From NCBI GenBank assembly GCA_029262935.1, contig JAJCYK010000173.1, positions 1-8,447 of the forward strand: a stretch of 8,447 nucleotides of DNA, in the 5' to 3' direction. The position numbers were made by a program, and so were the translations under genes. This document shows, piece after piece, positions 1 to 5,483 of the stretch. The stretch comes from Cytophagales bacterium. Its GTDB lineage: Bacteria > Bacteroidota > Bacteroidia > Cytophagales > Cyclobacteriaceae. Every line of letters starts with the position of its first letter. Within the stretch, counting starts at the first letter, position 1. The notes under the pieces are model-generated. The model did not search any database. It saw only the letters and a program-made list of their open reading frames with translations, and was not told where the DNA came from.

Positions 1-60
1 ACTTTGGCTCCAGATCAGCAGCGGTAAGCAAAAGGTAAGTACGGTTAGGTAAATTTTCAT
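1..60 (-). CDS. Exported protein, N-terminal fragment (signal peptide only)
   Basis: Reading leftward from the ATG at 60-58, twenty codons are open to the window edge. They encode a typical signal peptide: start MKIY, then a hydrophobic core (LTVLTFCLPLLIW), then SQS, which resembles the short SQ or AQ cleavage sites common in Bacteroidetes exported proteins. The mature protein lies outside the window, so its function cannot be named. It is divergent from the quinone oxidoreductase, leaving a 90-base shared upstream region in which no convincing promoter was found. The gene call rests on start codon plus signal peptide only. A chance open frame is possible but unlikely given the well-formed hydrophobic core. 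Confidence 0.6.
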   Translation of the reverse strand, partial: MKIYLTVLTFCLPLLIWSQS

Positions 61-150
61 AGGATTAAGTTTAATTCTTACTAGGTTAGGCCAGCACGTA
101 GTTCAATTTATTAACTTTATTCTACAATTCCATTTTAAAAGACGATCCCT

Positions 151-1125
151 TTGAAAGCTGTTTTATTGAAATCATTTGGTGACGCGGACCAACTATATTT
201 GGACGACGCTCCTATGCCTCAGGTTACAAGTAATCAAGTGTTAATTAAGGTTGCCGCCGCCGCACTGAATCGAGCGGATATTCTCCAGCGAAAAGGACAG
301 TATCCCCCGCCGGCAGGGGCAAGTTCTATATTGGGTCTGGAAGTTTCCGGAGAAGTGGTAGAGACAGGTTCAGCAGCAGGTAAATGGCGTGGAACCAAGG
401 TTATGAGCTTACTATCCGGTGGAGGTTATGCCGAATACGTAGCGGTGGATCAAGGACTATTGATGCAGTTACCTAAATCGATATCACTGACATCAGGTGC
501 CGGAATTATGGAAGCGTATCTCACTGCCTATCAATCACTGCACTGGTTAGCAAAGATTAACCAGGGTGACCGGTTGTTGATTCATGCGGCCGCCAGTGGT
601 GTGGGTACGGCAGCCATTCAATTAGCTAAGGTGATGGACGCTGAGATTTGGGTAACGGCATCGCAACAAAAGCACGCCCTTTGTCTAGAACTGGGGGCTC
701 ACCATTGCATTGATTACCGCTCGGAAGAATTTGCGGATCGTATCCGTGCTGAAGCTTCAGAGGGAATAGATGTTATTATGGACTTTATTGGGGCGCCATA
801 TTTGGCCAATAACTTGGTTTGCTTAGGGGTAGATGGAAGGATGGTAATACAAGGCGCTATGGGAGGAACAAAGGTTGACCATTTTGATCTTGGCCCCATA
901 TTAAAAAAGCGACTTTCCGTATTGGGGTCTACGCTAAGATCTCGTAGCCTGGAATACCGCCGAGCGTTGGTAGCTGATTTCAATAAAACCTGCGCTGGCA
1001 AATTTGAAACCGGCAGTTTAAAGCCGGTTATCGATTCTATTTTTGATTGGCAGGATGTCGTAAATGCTCATAAACATATGGAGGCTAATCGGAATCAAGG
1101 CAAGATTATATTACAAGTGAGTTAA
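151..1125 (+). CDS. Zinc-free NAD(P)H:quinone oxidoreductase (PIG3-like, MDR superfamily)
   Basis: A 324-residue medium-chain dehydrogenase/reductase, normal for the family. The N-terminal GroES-like domain (about 1-120) carries LNRADILQRKGQYPPP at residues 39-54, characteristic of the PIG3/TP53I3-like quinone oxidoreductase branch. The Rossmann domain (about 125-260) has the nucleotide-binding loop AASGVGTAAIQLA at 147-159. No Cys cluster of the structural-zinc type is present, as expected for zinc-free members. The family reduces quinones or other activated carbonyls with NADPH in the cytosol; the actual substrate cannot be read from the sequence. The start is a TTG: an in-frame TAA at 136-138 lies just upstream, and MKAVLL matches the usual family N-terminus. 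The gene is convergent with catalase and separated from it by a hairpin. A role in redox stress is suggested only by its neighbours. Confidence 0.9.
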   Translation: MKAVLLKSFGDADQLYLDDAPMPQVTSNQVLIKVAAAALNRADILQRKGQYPPPAGASSILGLEVSGEVVETGSAAGKWRGTKVMSLLSGGGYAEYVAVDQGLLMQLPKSISLTSGAGIMEAYLTAYQSLHWLAKINQGDRLLIHAAASGVGTAAIQLAKVMDAEIWVTASQQKHALCLELGAHHCIDYRSEEFADRIRAEASEGIDVIMDFIGAPYLANNLVCLGVDGRMVIQGAMGGTKVDHFDLGPILKKRLSVLGSTLRSRSLEYRRALVADFNKTCAGKFETGSLKPVIDSIFDWQDVVNAHKHMEANRNQGKIILQVS

Positions 1126-1156
1126 CAAGAGCTGAGTTATACCCAGCTCTTGTTAA
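1122..1156. terminator. Bidirectional hairpin terminator between quinone oxidoreductase and catalase
   Basis: A perfect 13-bp inverted repeat (1122-1134 with 1144-1156, sequence TTAACAAGAGCTG on the left arm) surrounds a 9-base loop. It sits between two convergent stop codons and its left arm contains the TAA of the oxidoreductase (1123-1125). The outer arms are AT-rich, giving a short U-rich end in either direction, so it probably terminates both transcripts. No long T tract follows on either side, so the efficiency is uncertain. Confidence 0.7.
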
Positions 1157-1166
1157 TTATATTGGA

Positions 1167-2666
1167 CTATTCCTGGTGTTTGGGTAATCCAGACATGATT
1201 TGATCGACATCAATTCCTAATCCGGTCGCAACCCCGGCACCCAACTGTGGATCGCAACGAAACCAATGACACAATTGACGGTTGATGATCTCCTGCTTTT
1301 GCGGCCCGTTTATACCACTCATGGCCCCAACAATGTTGCTGATAGTGTTTTGCTTGGCCTGGTCATCCATTACGTCTCTGAATAGGCTTCCGGGTTGTGA
1401 ATAGTGATCGTCCTCACCATCGCTGTTACGATCGTACCAATCCGCTAAACTACAATCCAATGGCCAGTTAGGCTCTTTGTAACTGGTATCGGCTTGAATA
1501 TGGTCAAAACTGTTTGGGAAGTAGTTAGGGCTTTTTCCGCCGTTTCCATCCACTCTCATTTTACCGTCTCTTTGGTGGTTGTTTATCATGAAAGGACATT
1601 TGTTAACTGGGATCTGTTCGTAATTCCCGCCCAATCGATACCTATGGGCATCAGGGTAAGAAAGAAGACGCCCTTGTAGCATTTTATCAGGTGAATAGCC
1701 GATACCGTCTACGATATGTGCTGGTGCAAATGCAGATTGTTCAACATCTTGAAAATAGTTTTCTGGGTTTTCGTTAAGCTCAAGAACCCCAATATCAATC
1801 AACGGATAATCTGCATGAGGCCAGACCTTGGTAAGATCGAATGGGTTTATTTTATAATTAACGGCTTCCGTTTCAGGCATAATCTGAACTTTTACATTCC
1901 ATTTTGGGAAATCACCATTATCTATGGAATCCAACAAATCTTGTTGGCTATGGTCCATGTTTTGAGACTTCATAGCGGCAGCTTCCGCATCTACAAAATT
2001 CTTAATGCCTTGGCCTGTTTTGAAATGGAATTTTACCCAAAACCTTTCGTGGTTATCGTTAATAAATGAGAATGTATGACTGCCATAACCGTTCATATGA
2101 CGGTAACCGAAAGGTGTCCCACGATCACTCATTAATATTAATACTTGATGCAAACTTTCTGGATTTAATGACCAGTAATCCCACATCATTGCAGGAGACT
2201 TGCAATTGGTATAGGGGTCTCTCTTTTGGGTGTGGATAAAGTCACCAAATTTCTTAGGATCCTTTATAAAGAAAACGGGCGTATTGTTTCCTACCAGGTC
2301 CCAATTACCATCTTCATTATAAAATTTAAGCGCAAACCCTCGCGGGTCTCTTTCAGAATCGGCACTACCCTTTTCTCCACCCACAGTAGAAAATCGAAGA
2401 AATACTCTGGTTTGTTTACCAATTTCAGAGAAAAGCTTTGCTTTGGTGTATTTCGTGATATCATTGGTGACGGTAAAAGTTCCGAATGCCCCAGAGCCTT
2501 TAGCGTGTACCACGCGCTCGGGAATACGCTCCCGGTTGAAATGAGCCATCTTTTCATGCAAAATATAATCCTGCAATAGGAGGGGACCTCTAGCACCTAC
2601 GGACAAGGAGTTTTCATTCTCCGCAAAAGGTCGTCCACTGGCAGTTGTCAATTTTTTCTTAGTCAT
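1167..2666 (-). CDS. katA: Monofunctional haem catalase (clade 3-type, small subunit)
   Basis: A 499-residue small-subunit catalase that converts 2 H2O2 to water and oxygen, probably in the cytoplasm since no signal peptide is visible. The active-site signature RERIPERVVHAKGSGAFG spans residues 45-61, with the catalytic His at 54. The distal Asn is Asn127 in VGNNTPVFF. The proximal haem ligand is Tyr337 in RLLSYPDAHRYRLG, with the supporting Arg at 333. Spacing from His to Asn (73) and His to Tyr (283) equals that of bovine liver catalase, so the enzyme looks intact. Length and sequence style fit the NADPH-binding clade 3 catalases common in Bacteroidetes. The start ATG at 2666-2664 gives the usual N-terminus ending in GRPFAENENSLSVGARGP. 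It is divergent from oxyR with an OxyR-type operator between them, so peroxide-induced activation by OxyR is likely. Confidence 0.97.
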   Translation of the reverse strand: MTKKKLTTASGRPFAENENSLSVGARGPLLLQDYILHEKMAHFNRERIPERVVHAKGSGAFGTFTVTNDITKYTKAKLFSEIGKQTRVFLRFSTVGGEKGSADSERDPRGFALKFYNEDGNWDLVGNNTPVFFIKDPKKFGDFIHTQKRDPYTNCKSPAMMWDYWSLNPESLHQVLILMSDRGTPFGYRHMNGYGSHTFSFINDNHERFWVKFHFKTGQGIKNFVDAEAAAMKSQNMDHSQQDLLDSIDNGDFPKWNVKVQIMPETEAVNYKINPFDLTKVWPHADYPLIDIGVLELNENPENYFQDVEQSAFAPAHIVDGIGYSPDKMLQGRLLSYPDAHRYRLGGNYEQIPVNKCPFMINNHQRDGKMRVDGNGGKSPNYFPNSFDHIQADTSYKEPNWPLDCSLADWYDRNSDGEDDHYSQPGSLFRDVMDDQAKQNTISNIVGAMSGINGPQKQEIINRQLCHWFRCDPQLGAGVATGLGIDVDQIMSGLPKHQE

Positions 2667-2727
2667 AATGTGATTGAATTTATTGGTGATTTCTGAGTAC
2701 TAAAAAATGCTTTATTTCTATATAAAT

Positions 2728-2760
2728 CAAATCGATTGTTTCTATTATTGTATAGACAAA
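2728..2760 (-). promoter_or_regulatory. Candidate katA promoter, Bacteroidetes type
   Basis: On the minus strand, TTTG (2760-2757) is followed after 21 bases by TCGATTTG (2735-2728). This is one mismatch from the Bacteroidetes -7 consensus TAnnTTTG, with a TTTG/TTG -33 element at near-normal distance. Transcription would start near 2722, giving a leader of about 55 bases before the catalase ATG. The OxyR-type half-sites overlap and flank the -33 element, the usual arrangement for an activator. The motif is short and has a mismatch, so it remains a candidate. Confidence 0.35.
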
Positions 2761-2766
2761 AACTAT
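2731..2766. promoter_or_regulatory. OxyR-type operator in the katA-oxyR divergent gap
   Basis: The exact pair ATAG-N7-CTAT lies at 2752-2755 and 2763-2766. A second, imperfect pair ATCG-N7-CTAT lies at 2731-2734 and 2742-2745, six bases to the left. The resulting ATCG-N7-CTAT-N6-ATAG-N7-CTAT closely follows the E. coli OxyR consensus of four half-sites (ATAG-N7-CTAT-N7-ATAG-N7-CTAT), which a tetramer contacts on one DNA face. A wider inverted repeat, CTATTAT (2742-2748) with ATAATAG (2765-2771), overlaps it. The right end is only seven bases from the oxyR start codon, so bound protein should hinder oxyR transcription (autorepression), while its position near the katA -33 element favours activation of catalase. 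Confidence 0.7.
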
Positions 2767-2773
2767 AATAGCA

Positions 2774-3724
2774 ATGAACAATTTGACTATCACTCAATTG
2801 GAATATGTAATTGCCGTGGATACTCATCGGAATTTCGCTAAAGCAGCAGCCCACTGCTTTATAACACAACCAACATTAAGCATGCAAATAAAAAAATTGG
2901 AGGACCAGTTGGGCATTTTGATCTTTGACCGCAGTAAAAAACCGGTATTGCCAACTAGTATTGGCGGAAAAATCATTGATCAAGCCCGGTCGAGCTTGAA
3001 TAGCCTCGGGAAAATACAGGACATTATTGAAGATAGTCAAGGAAGTATAAGTGGTGAACTAAGGATAGGTATCATTCCAACCTTGGCACCTTACCTACTC
3101 CCACGATTTGTAAATTCCTTTGTAACGAATTTTCCACAGATCAAATTGATCCTGGAGGAACAACTCTCAGACCTAATTTTGGACAACTTGTCTAAGGACC
3201 TATTGGATGTAGCCATTATGGTGGCTCCTCAAAACCACCAGAAGGTACAAGTCATTCCATTGTTTCAGGAAGAGTTTGTGGGATACTTTTCGCTGGACCA
3301 TCCTTTGTTTGAAAAAAATGATATGAGGCTCTGGGATTTAGATACCTCAGATATGTGGCTATTGAAAGAAGGGCATTGTTTTAGAGATCAAGTGGAACAT
3401 CTTTGTGGTAATAATCATTTAAAACAACATGATCGGTCCATACTACTGGAAAGTGGCAGCTTAGAAACATTAAAAAACATCGTAGATCAACAGCTGGGAT
3501 TTACCCTATTACCAGAATTGGCCAGTATCAATTGGACTTCAGAACAAAAAAGGAGATTGAAACGCTTTAAGGGCGAAAAGCCCGCCCGAGAGGTCAGTTT
3601 AGTGATGCACAGAAGCTTTATGAAACAAAGATTAATCGAAGTATTGCGACGGGAAATAGTAAATTGCTTGCCTGCTGAAGTAGCGCGGCATGAGGCAAAA
3701 AAGATTATCCAATGGAATCCATAA
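2774..3724 (+). CDS. oxyR: Hydrogen-peroxide sensor, LysR-family regulator OxyR
   Basis: A 316-residue LysR-type regulator. The N-terminal winged helix-turn-helix spans about residues 1-60 (LTITQLEYVIAVDTHRNF, then AAAHCFITQPTLSMQIKKLE). The substrate/redox domain runs from about 93 to 300. The redox cysteines are visible: Cys202 in LLKEGHCFRDQ and Cys211 in EHLCGNN, nine residues apart like Cys199 and Cys208 of E. coli OxyR, which form the peroxide-induced disulfide. This supports OxyR over a generic LysR regulator. The ATG at 2774 fits the family N-terminus and has no Shine-Dalgarno, as usual in Bacteroidetes. It is divergent from catalase, its most likely target, across an operator. Its last 13 bases overlap the next gene in another frame. 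Confidence 0.95.
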   Translation: MNNLTITQLEYVIAVDTHRNFAKAAAHCFITQPTLSMQIKKLEDQLGILIFDRSKKPVLPTSIGGKIIDQARSSLNSLGKIQDIIEDSQGSISGELRIGIIPTLAPYLLPRFVNSFVTNFPQIKLILEEQLSDLILDNLSKDLLDVAIMVAPQNHQKVQVIPLFQEEFVGYFSLDHPLFEKNDMRLWDLDTSDMWLLKEGHCFRDQVEHLCGNNHLKQHDRSILLESGSLETLKNIVDQQLGFTLLPELASINWTSEQKRRLKRFKGEKPAREVSLVMHRSFMKQRLIEVLRREIVNCLPAEVARHEAKKIIQWNP

Positions 3725-4095
3725 GTAAAGACACGTTTAATAGAGTTGCCATAGCATACTTGAACGCTTTAAACGGAGGTGATAGTGAAAAGGTGCTCCG
3801 TTTATTTTCCTCCAATGGCAAGGTATTATCTCCAATTTATGGAGCCTGCCTAGCAAAGGATTTCTACTCATCTCTCTTTGATGATACGTTAAAAAGCGAG
3901 ACTTCATTAATCGAAAACGTAATAGATGTTGAAGGGATGAGTATGGCTTTAGTCTTTAACTACAAATGGACTTTAAGAGACGGAAAGGAGGTTGTATTTG
4001 ACTGTGTGGACATCATCCATTTGGATAAGAAAATGCAGATTGATTCCTTGCAAATTCTGTATGACACCCATCCAATTAGGCCTTATCTACCATAA
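3712..4095 (+). CDS. SnoaL/NTF2-like small protein co-transcribed with oxyR
   Basis: A 127-residue cytosolic protein with the layout of a single NTF2/SnoaL-like domain. An N-terminal helical part (TFNRVAIAYLNALNGGDSEK, residues 8-27) is followed by LRLFSSNGKVLSPIYG (29-44), then alternating strands, with a terminal strand leading into YDTHPIRP (117-124). This tail resembles the end of SnoaL-like proteins. The fold forms a cone-shaped pocket used by isomerases, hydratases and ligand-binding proteins. No catalytic residues can be assigned with certainty, so the ligand is unknown. The ATG lies inside oxyR and the two genes overlap by 13 bases in different frames, implying translational coupling and shared regulation. 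A role linked to peroxide stress is inference from position only. Confidence 0.8.
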   Translation: MESISKDTFNRVAIAYLNALNGGDSEKVLRLFSSNGKVLSPIYGACLAKDFYSSLFDDTLKSETSLIENVIDVEGMSMALVFNYKWTLRDGKEVVFDCVDIIHLDKKMQIDSLQILYDTHPIRPYLP

Positions 4096-4113
4096 AATAA
4101 ACCTCATTTTATG
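4091..4113 (+). terminator. Weak AT-rich hairpin after the oxyR/SnoaL-like pair
   Basis: CATAAAAT (4091-4098) pairs perfectly with ATTTTATG (4106-4113) around a 7-base loop. The left arm contains the TAA of the SnoaL-like gene. The stem is AT-rich and lacks a T tract downstream, so it may be a weak terminator or only a 3' end stabiliser. Confidence 0.3.
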
Positions 4114-4223
4114 CCATCCTTGGACTCAAAACACCACTTATAAAATCCTTTAGCACCTGATCCTTTTTAAACAAATAGTGCAACAGAATTTAATTATACT
4201 TGTATTGGCTAACCTGGACTAAC

Positions 4224-4457
4224 TTGAAAAAACACCAAATCATAACGCTACTATTTTTCGCCTGGACTTTAGCAGTATCCTTCCAGATACAGCAAAAAGT
4301 AAACTCCCAAGCGGTGGTTGTGATTGAAAAGTATTTGGGATACCACCTGTCAACTACCAGTGGTACTGAACAATCCAAAGCCCAGCCGGTGTCCAGGCCT
4401 GAGCCAAAACCAAAAGAATGCAAATTTACACTTCCGGTAATTAGGTTATTTTACTAA
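4224..4457 (+). CDS. Small putative exported protein, unknown function
   Basis: I do not recognise this gene. From a TTG at 4224 it encodes 77 residues: MKKHQ, a hydrophobic stretch (IITLLFFAWTLAVSF, 6-20), then a polar, Pro-, Ser- and Lys-rich linker (about 45-65, with RPEPKPKE) and a conserved-looking end, CKFTLPVIRLFY. The start looks like a signal peptide or N-terminal anchor. An earlier in-frame TTG at 4200 would give 85 residues but places extra residues before MKKH; the lysine-rich start at 4224 is preferred. An in-frame TAA at 4191 closes the frame upstream. The sequence TATACTTG at 4195-4202 is one base from a Bacteroidetes -7 box, which would also favour the later start. It stands alone between the oxyR pair and tpx, all on the same strand. 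An overlapping reverse frame of similar size exists, so the gene call is moderate. Confidence 0.5.
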   Translation: MKKHQIITLLFFAWTLAVSFQIQQKVNSQAVVVIEKYLGYHLSTTSGTEQSKAQPVSRPEPKPKECKFTLPVIRLFY

Positions 4458-4560
4458 CACCCTGTACCTAGTAACAATTGCAGTTTTCGTTTCTCTTAAT
4501 GGCTGGTTATTGATATATTCAAATCTTTAATCATTCGAACCATAAAACAACATATAATCC

Positions 4561-5070
4561 ATGACTACTGTTAATTTAAAAGGAAGCCCCGTGGCTATCA
4601 AAGGTGAAATCCCTGCAGCAAATACTTCTGCTGAGAACTTTTCATTTGTAAAGGCAGATTTGAGTGAGGCAAGCTTGGACGACTTTGGCGGTAAAGTCAA
4701 AGTGCTCTTGGCCGTTCCTAGTTTGGATACTGGGGTATGTGCTATTGAAACGAAGCGATTTAATGAGGAATTAAGTACTATGGATGGTGTAGAGGCAATT
4801 GTAATCTCAAAAGATTTACCATTTGCCATGAACAGGTTTTGTGAAACAAATGGCATTGAAAATGTTACCAGCGCCTCGGATTTTAGGTACAACAGCTTTA
4901 CTCAACAATATAATACTGAAATCCTGGAAGGCCCTTTAAAGGGGTTGTCTAGTAGGGCAGTTTTTGTAGTGGATCAAAACAATCAGATTACTTATTCTGA
5001 ACTGGTCCCAGAAATAACACAAGAGCCCAACTACGAAGCAGCACTGGCAGCCATAAATGACCTAATTTAG
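4561..5070 (+). CDS. tpx: Thiol peroxidase Tpx (atypical 2-Cys peroxiredoxin)
   Basis: A 169-residue peroxiredoxin of the Tpx group, close to the 168 residues of E. coli Tpx. It reduces H2O2 and alkyl hydroperoxides using electrons from thioredoxin. The peroxidatic Cys60 lies in PSLDTGVCAIETKRFN (TxxC motif, Thr57). The resolving Cys94 lies in LPFAMNRFC, giving the 34-residue spacing of the intramolecular disulfide of Tpx. The conserved Arg132 follows in SSRAVFVVD. No signal peptide is visible, so cytosolic action is expected even though some Tpx proteins were once called periplasmic. The start ATG at 4561 begins MTTVNLKGSPV, the normal family N-terminus. It lies near catalase and oxyR, completing a peroxide-defence cluster, but no ATAG-N7-CTAT site was seen upstream, so OxyR control is not supported by the sequence. 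Confidence 0.96.
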   Translation: MTTVNLKGSPVAIKGEIPAANTSAENFSFVKADLSEASLDDFGGKVKVLLAVPSLDTGVCAIETKRFNEELSTMDGVEAIVISKDLPFAMNRFCETNGIENVTSASDFRYNSFTQQYNTEILEGPLKGLSSRAVFVVDQNNQITYSELVPEITQEPNYEAALAAINDLI

Positions 5071-5119
5071 CTTACTCCTGCTGGGCTCGAGTTACCCGAC
5101 CTCTAATCTTAAATTTGTT

Positions 5120-5326
5120 TTAGCCCTTACTTACTCTGAACCGGTCTAGTAAAAACAGGCCGGAGAATACGGTAATGGTGAGCACAACAAACATGGTTAA
5201 TGCCACGCTAATAATTTCTTGTGGTGAGTGTGGGAATTGTTGTAATACATAAACAGTTCCACCAACTGCATATAGGGTTAATATTGAATAAAATATGGTA
5301 GTGAATAATCCTATCTTCTTTTCCAT
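5120..5326 (-). CDS. Small two-helix inner-membrane protein, unknown function
   Basis: A 68-residue protein with two predicted membrane segments: about residues 7-29 (LFTTIFYSILTLYAVGGTVYVL) and about 39-60 (ISVALTMFVVLTITVFSGLFLL). They are joined by a short polar turn with QQFPHSPQE. The N-terminus is MEKK and the C-terminus DRFRVSKG is basic, suggesting both ends face the cytoplasm. No family was recognised. The ATG at 5326 begins the first lysine-rich stretch. It is convergent with tpx (49 bases apart) and lies 157 bases downstream of the membrane AraC gene on the same strand, so read-through from that gene is possible. A small hydrophobic frame could arise by chance, but the helix-turn-helix layout with charged ends supports a real gene. 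Confidence 0.65.
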   Translation of the reverse strand: MEKKIGLFTTIFYSILTLYAVGGTVYVLQQFPHSPQEIISVALTMFVVLTITVFSGLFLLDRFRVSKG

Positions 5327-5413
5327 GACATTCGGGTTTTTTAGATTTTTAACTTAAACTTCACATTGTCTAACGCGGGAGTTGTCTGTGGAGCTGATAA
5401 AAATAGGATCAAG

Positions 5414-5451
5414 GAGTCTCAAGTTCCTAACATGAGACTCAATTCATGTTA
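5414..5451. promoter_or_regulatory. Two overlapping, mutually exclusive hairpins
   Basis: GAGTCTCA (5414-5421) pairs with TGAGACTC (5433-5440) around 11 bases. TAACATGA (5428-5435) pairs with TCATGTTA (5444-5451) around 8 bases. Both stems are 8 bp and perfect, and they share 5433-5435, so they cannot both form fully. The element lies between the AraC-type gene and the small membrane gene, both leftward, in a 157-base gap with no other gene. On the minus strand a TTTTT run follows about 11 bases after the last arm, too far for a classic terminator. It could be a 3' end structure, an attenuator-like switch or a protein-binding site; its role is unknown. Confidence 0.4.
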
Positions 5452-5483
5452 ACTACTTGTTATATAGATGGTTGTAAATGTTT

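Noticed and set aside
714..1001. Reverse open frame of 95 codons inside the quinone oxidoreductase
   Set aside because: Antisense shadow of a well-supported gene, with no domain-like features or upstream signals.
1716..2579. Forward open frames opposite catalase
   Set aside because: Cys- and Ile-rich unstructured translations lying wholly antisense to the intact catalase.
2663..2869. Reverse open frame of 68 codons across the katA-oxyR gap
   Set aside because: It overlaps the operator and the oxyR start, is antisense to the conserved OxyR N-terminus and has no protein-like features.
4190..4423. Reverse open frame of 77 codons opposite the small exported protein
   Set aside because: It lacks a signal peptide or membrane segment and its N-terminus is low-complexity; the forward frame has a clear hydrophobic export signal.
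4458..4560. Search for an OxyR site or Bacteroidetes promoter before tpx
   Set aside because: No ATAG-N7-CTAT pair and no TTG plus TAnnTTTG pair with proper spacing could be found.
4527..4892. Reverse open frame of 121 codons opposite tpx
   Set aside because: Antisense shadow of tpx, whose catalytic cysteines and family length are intact.
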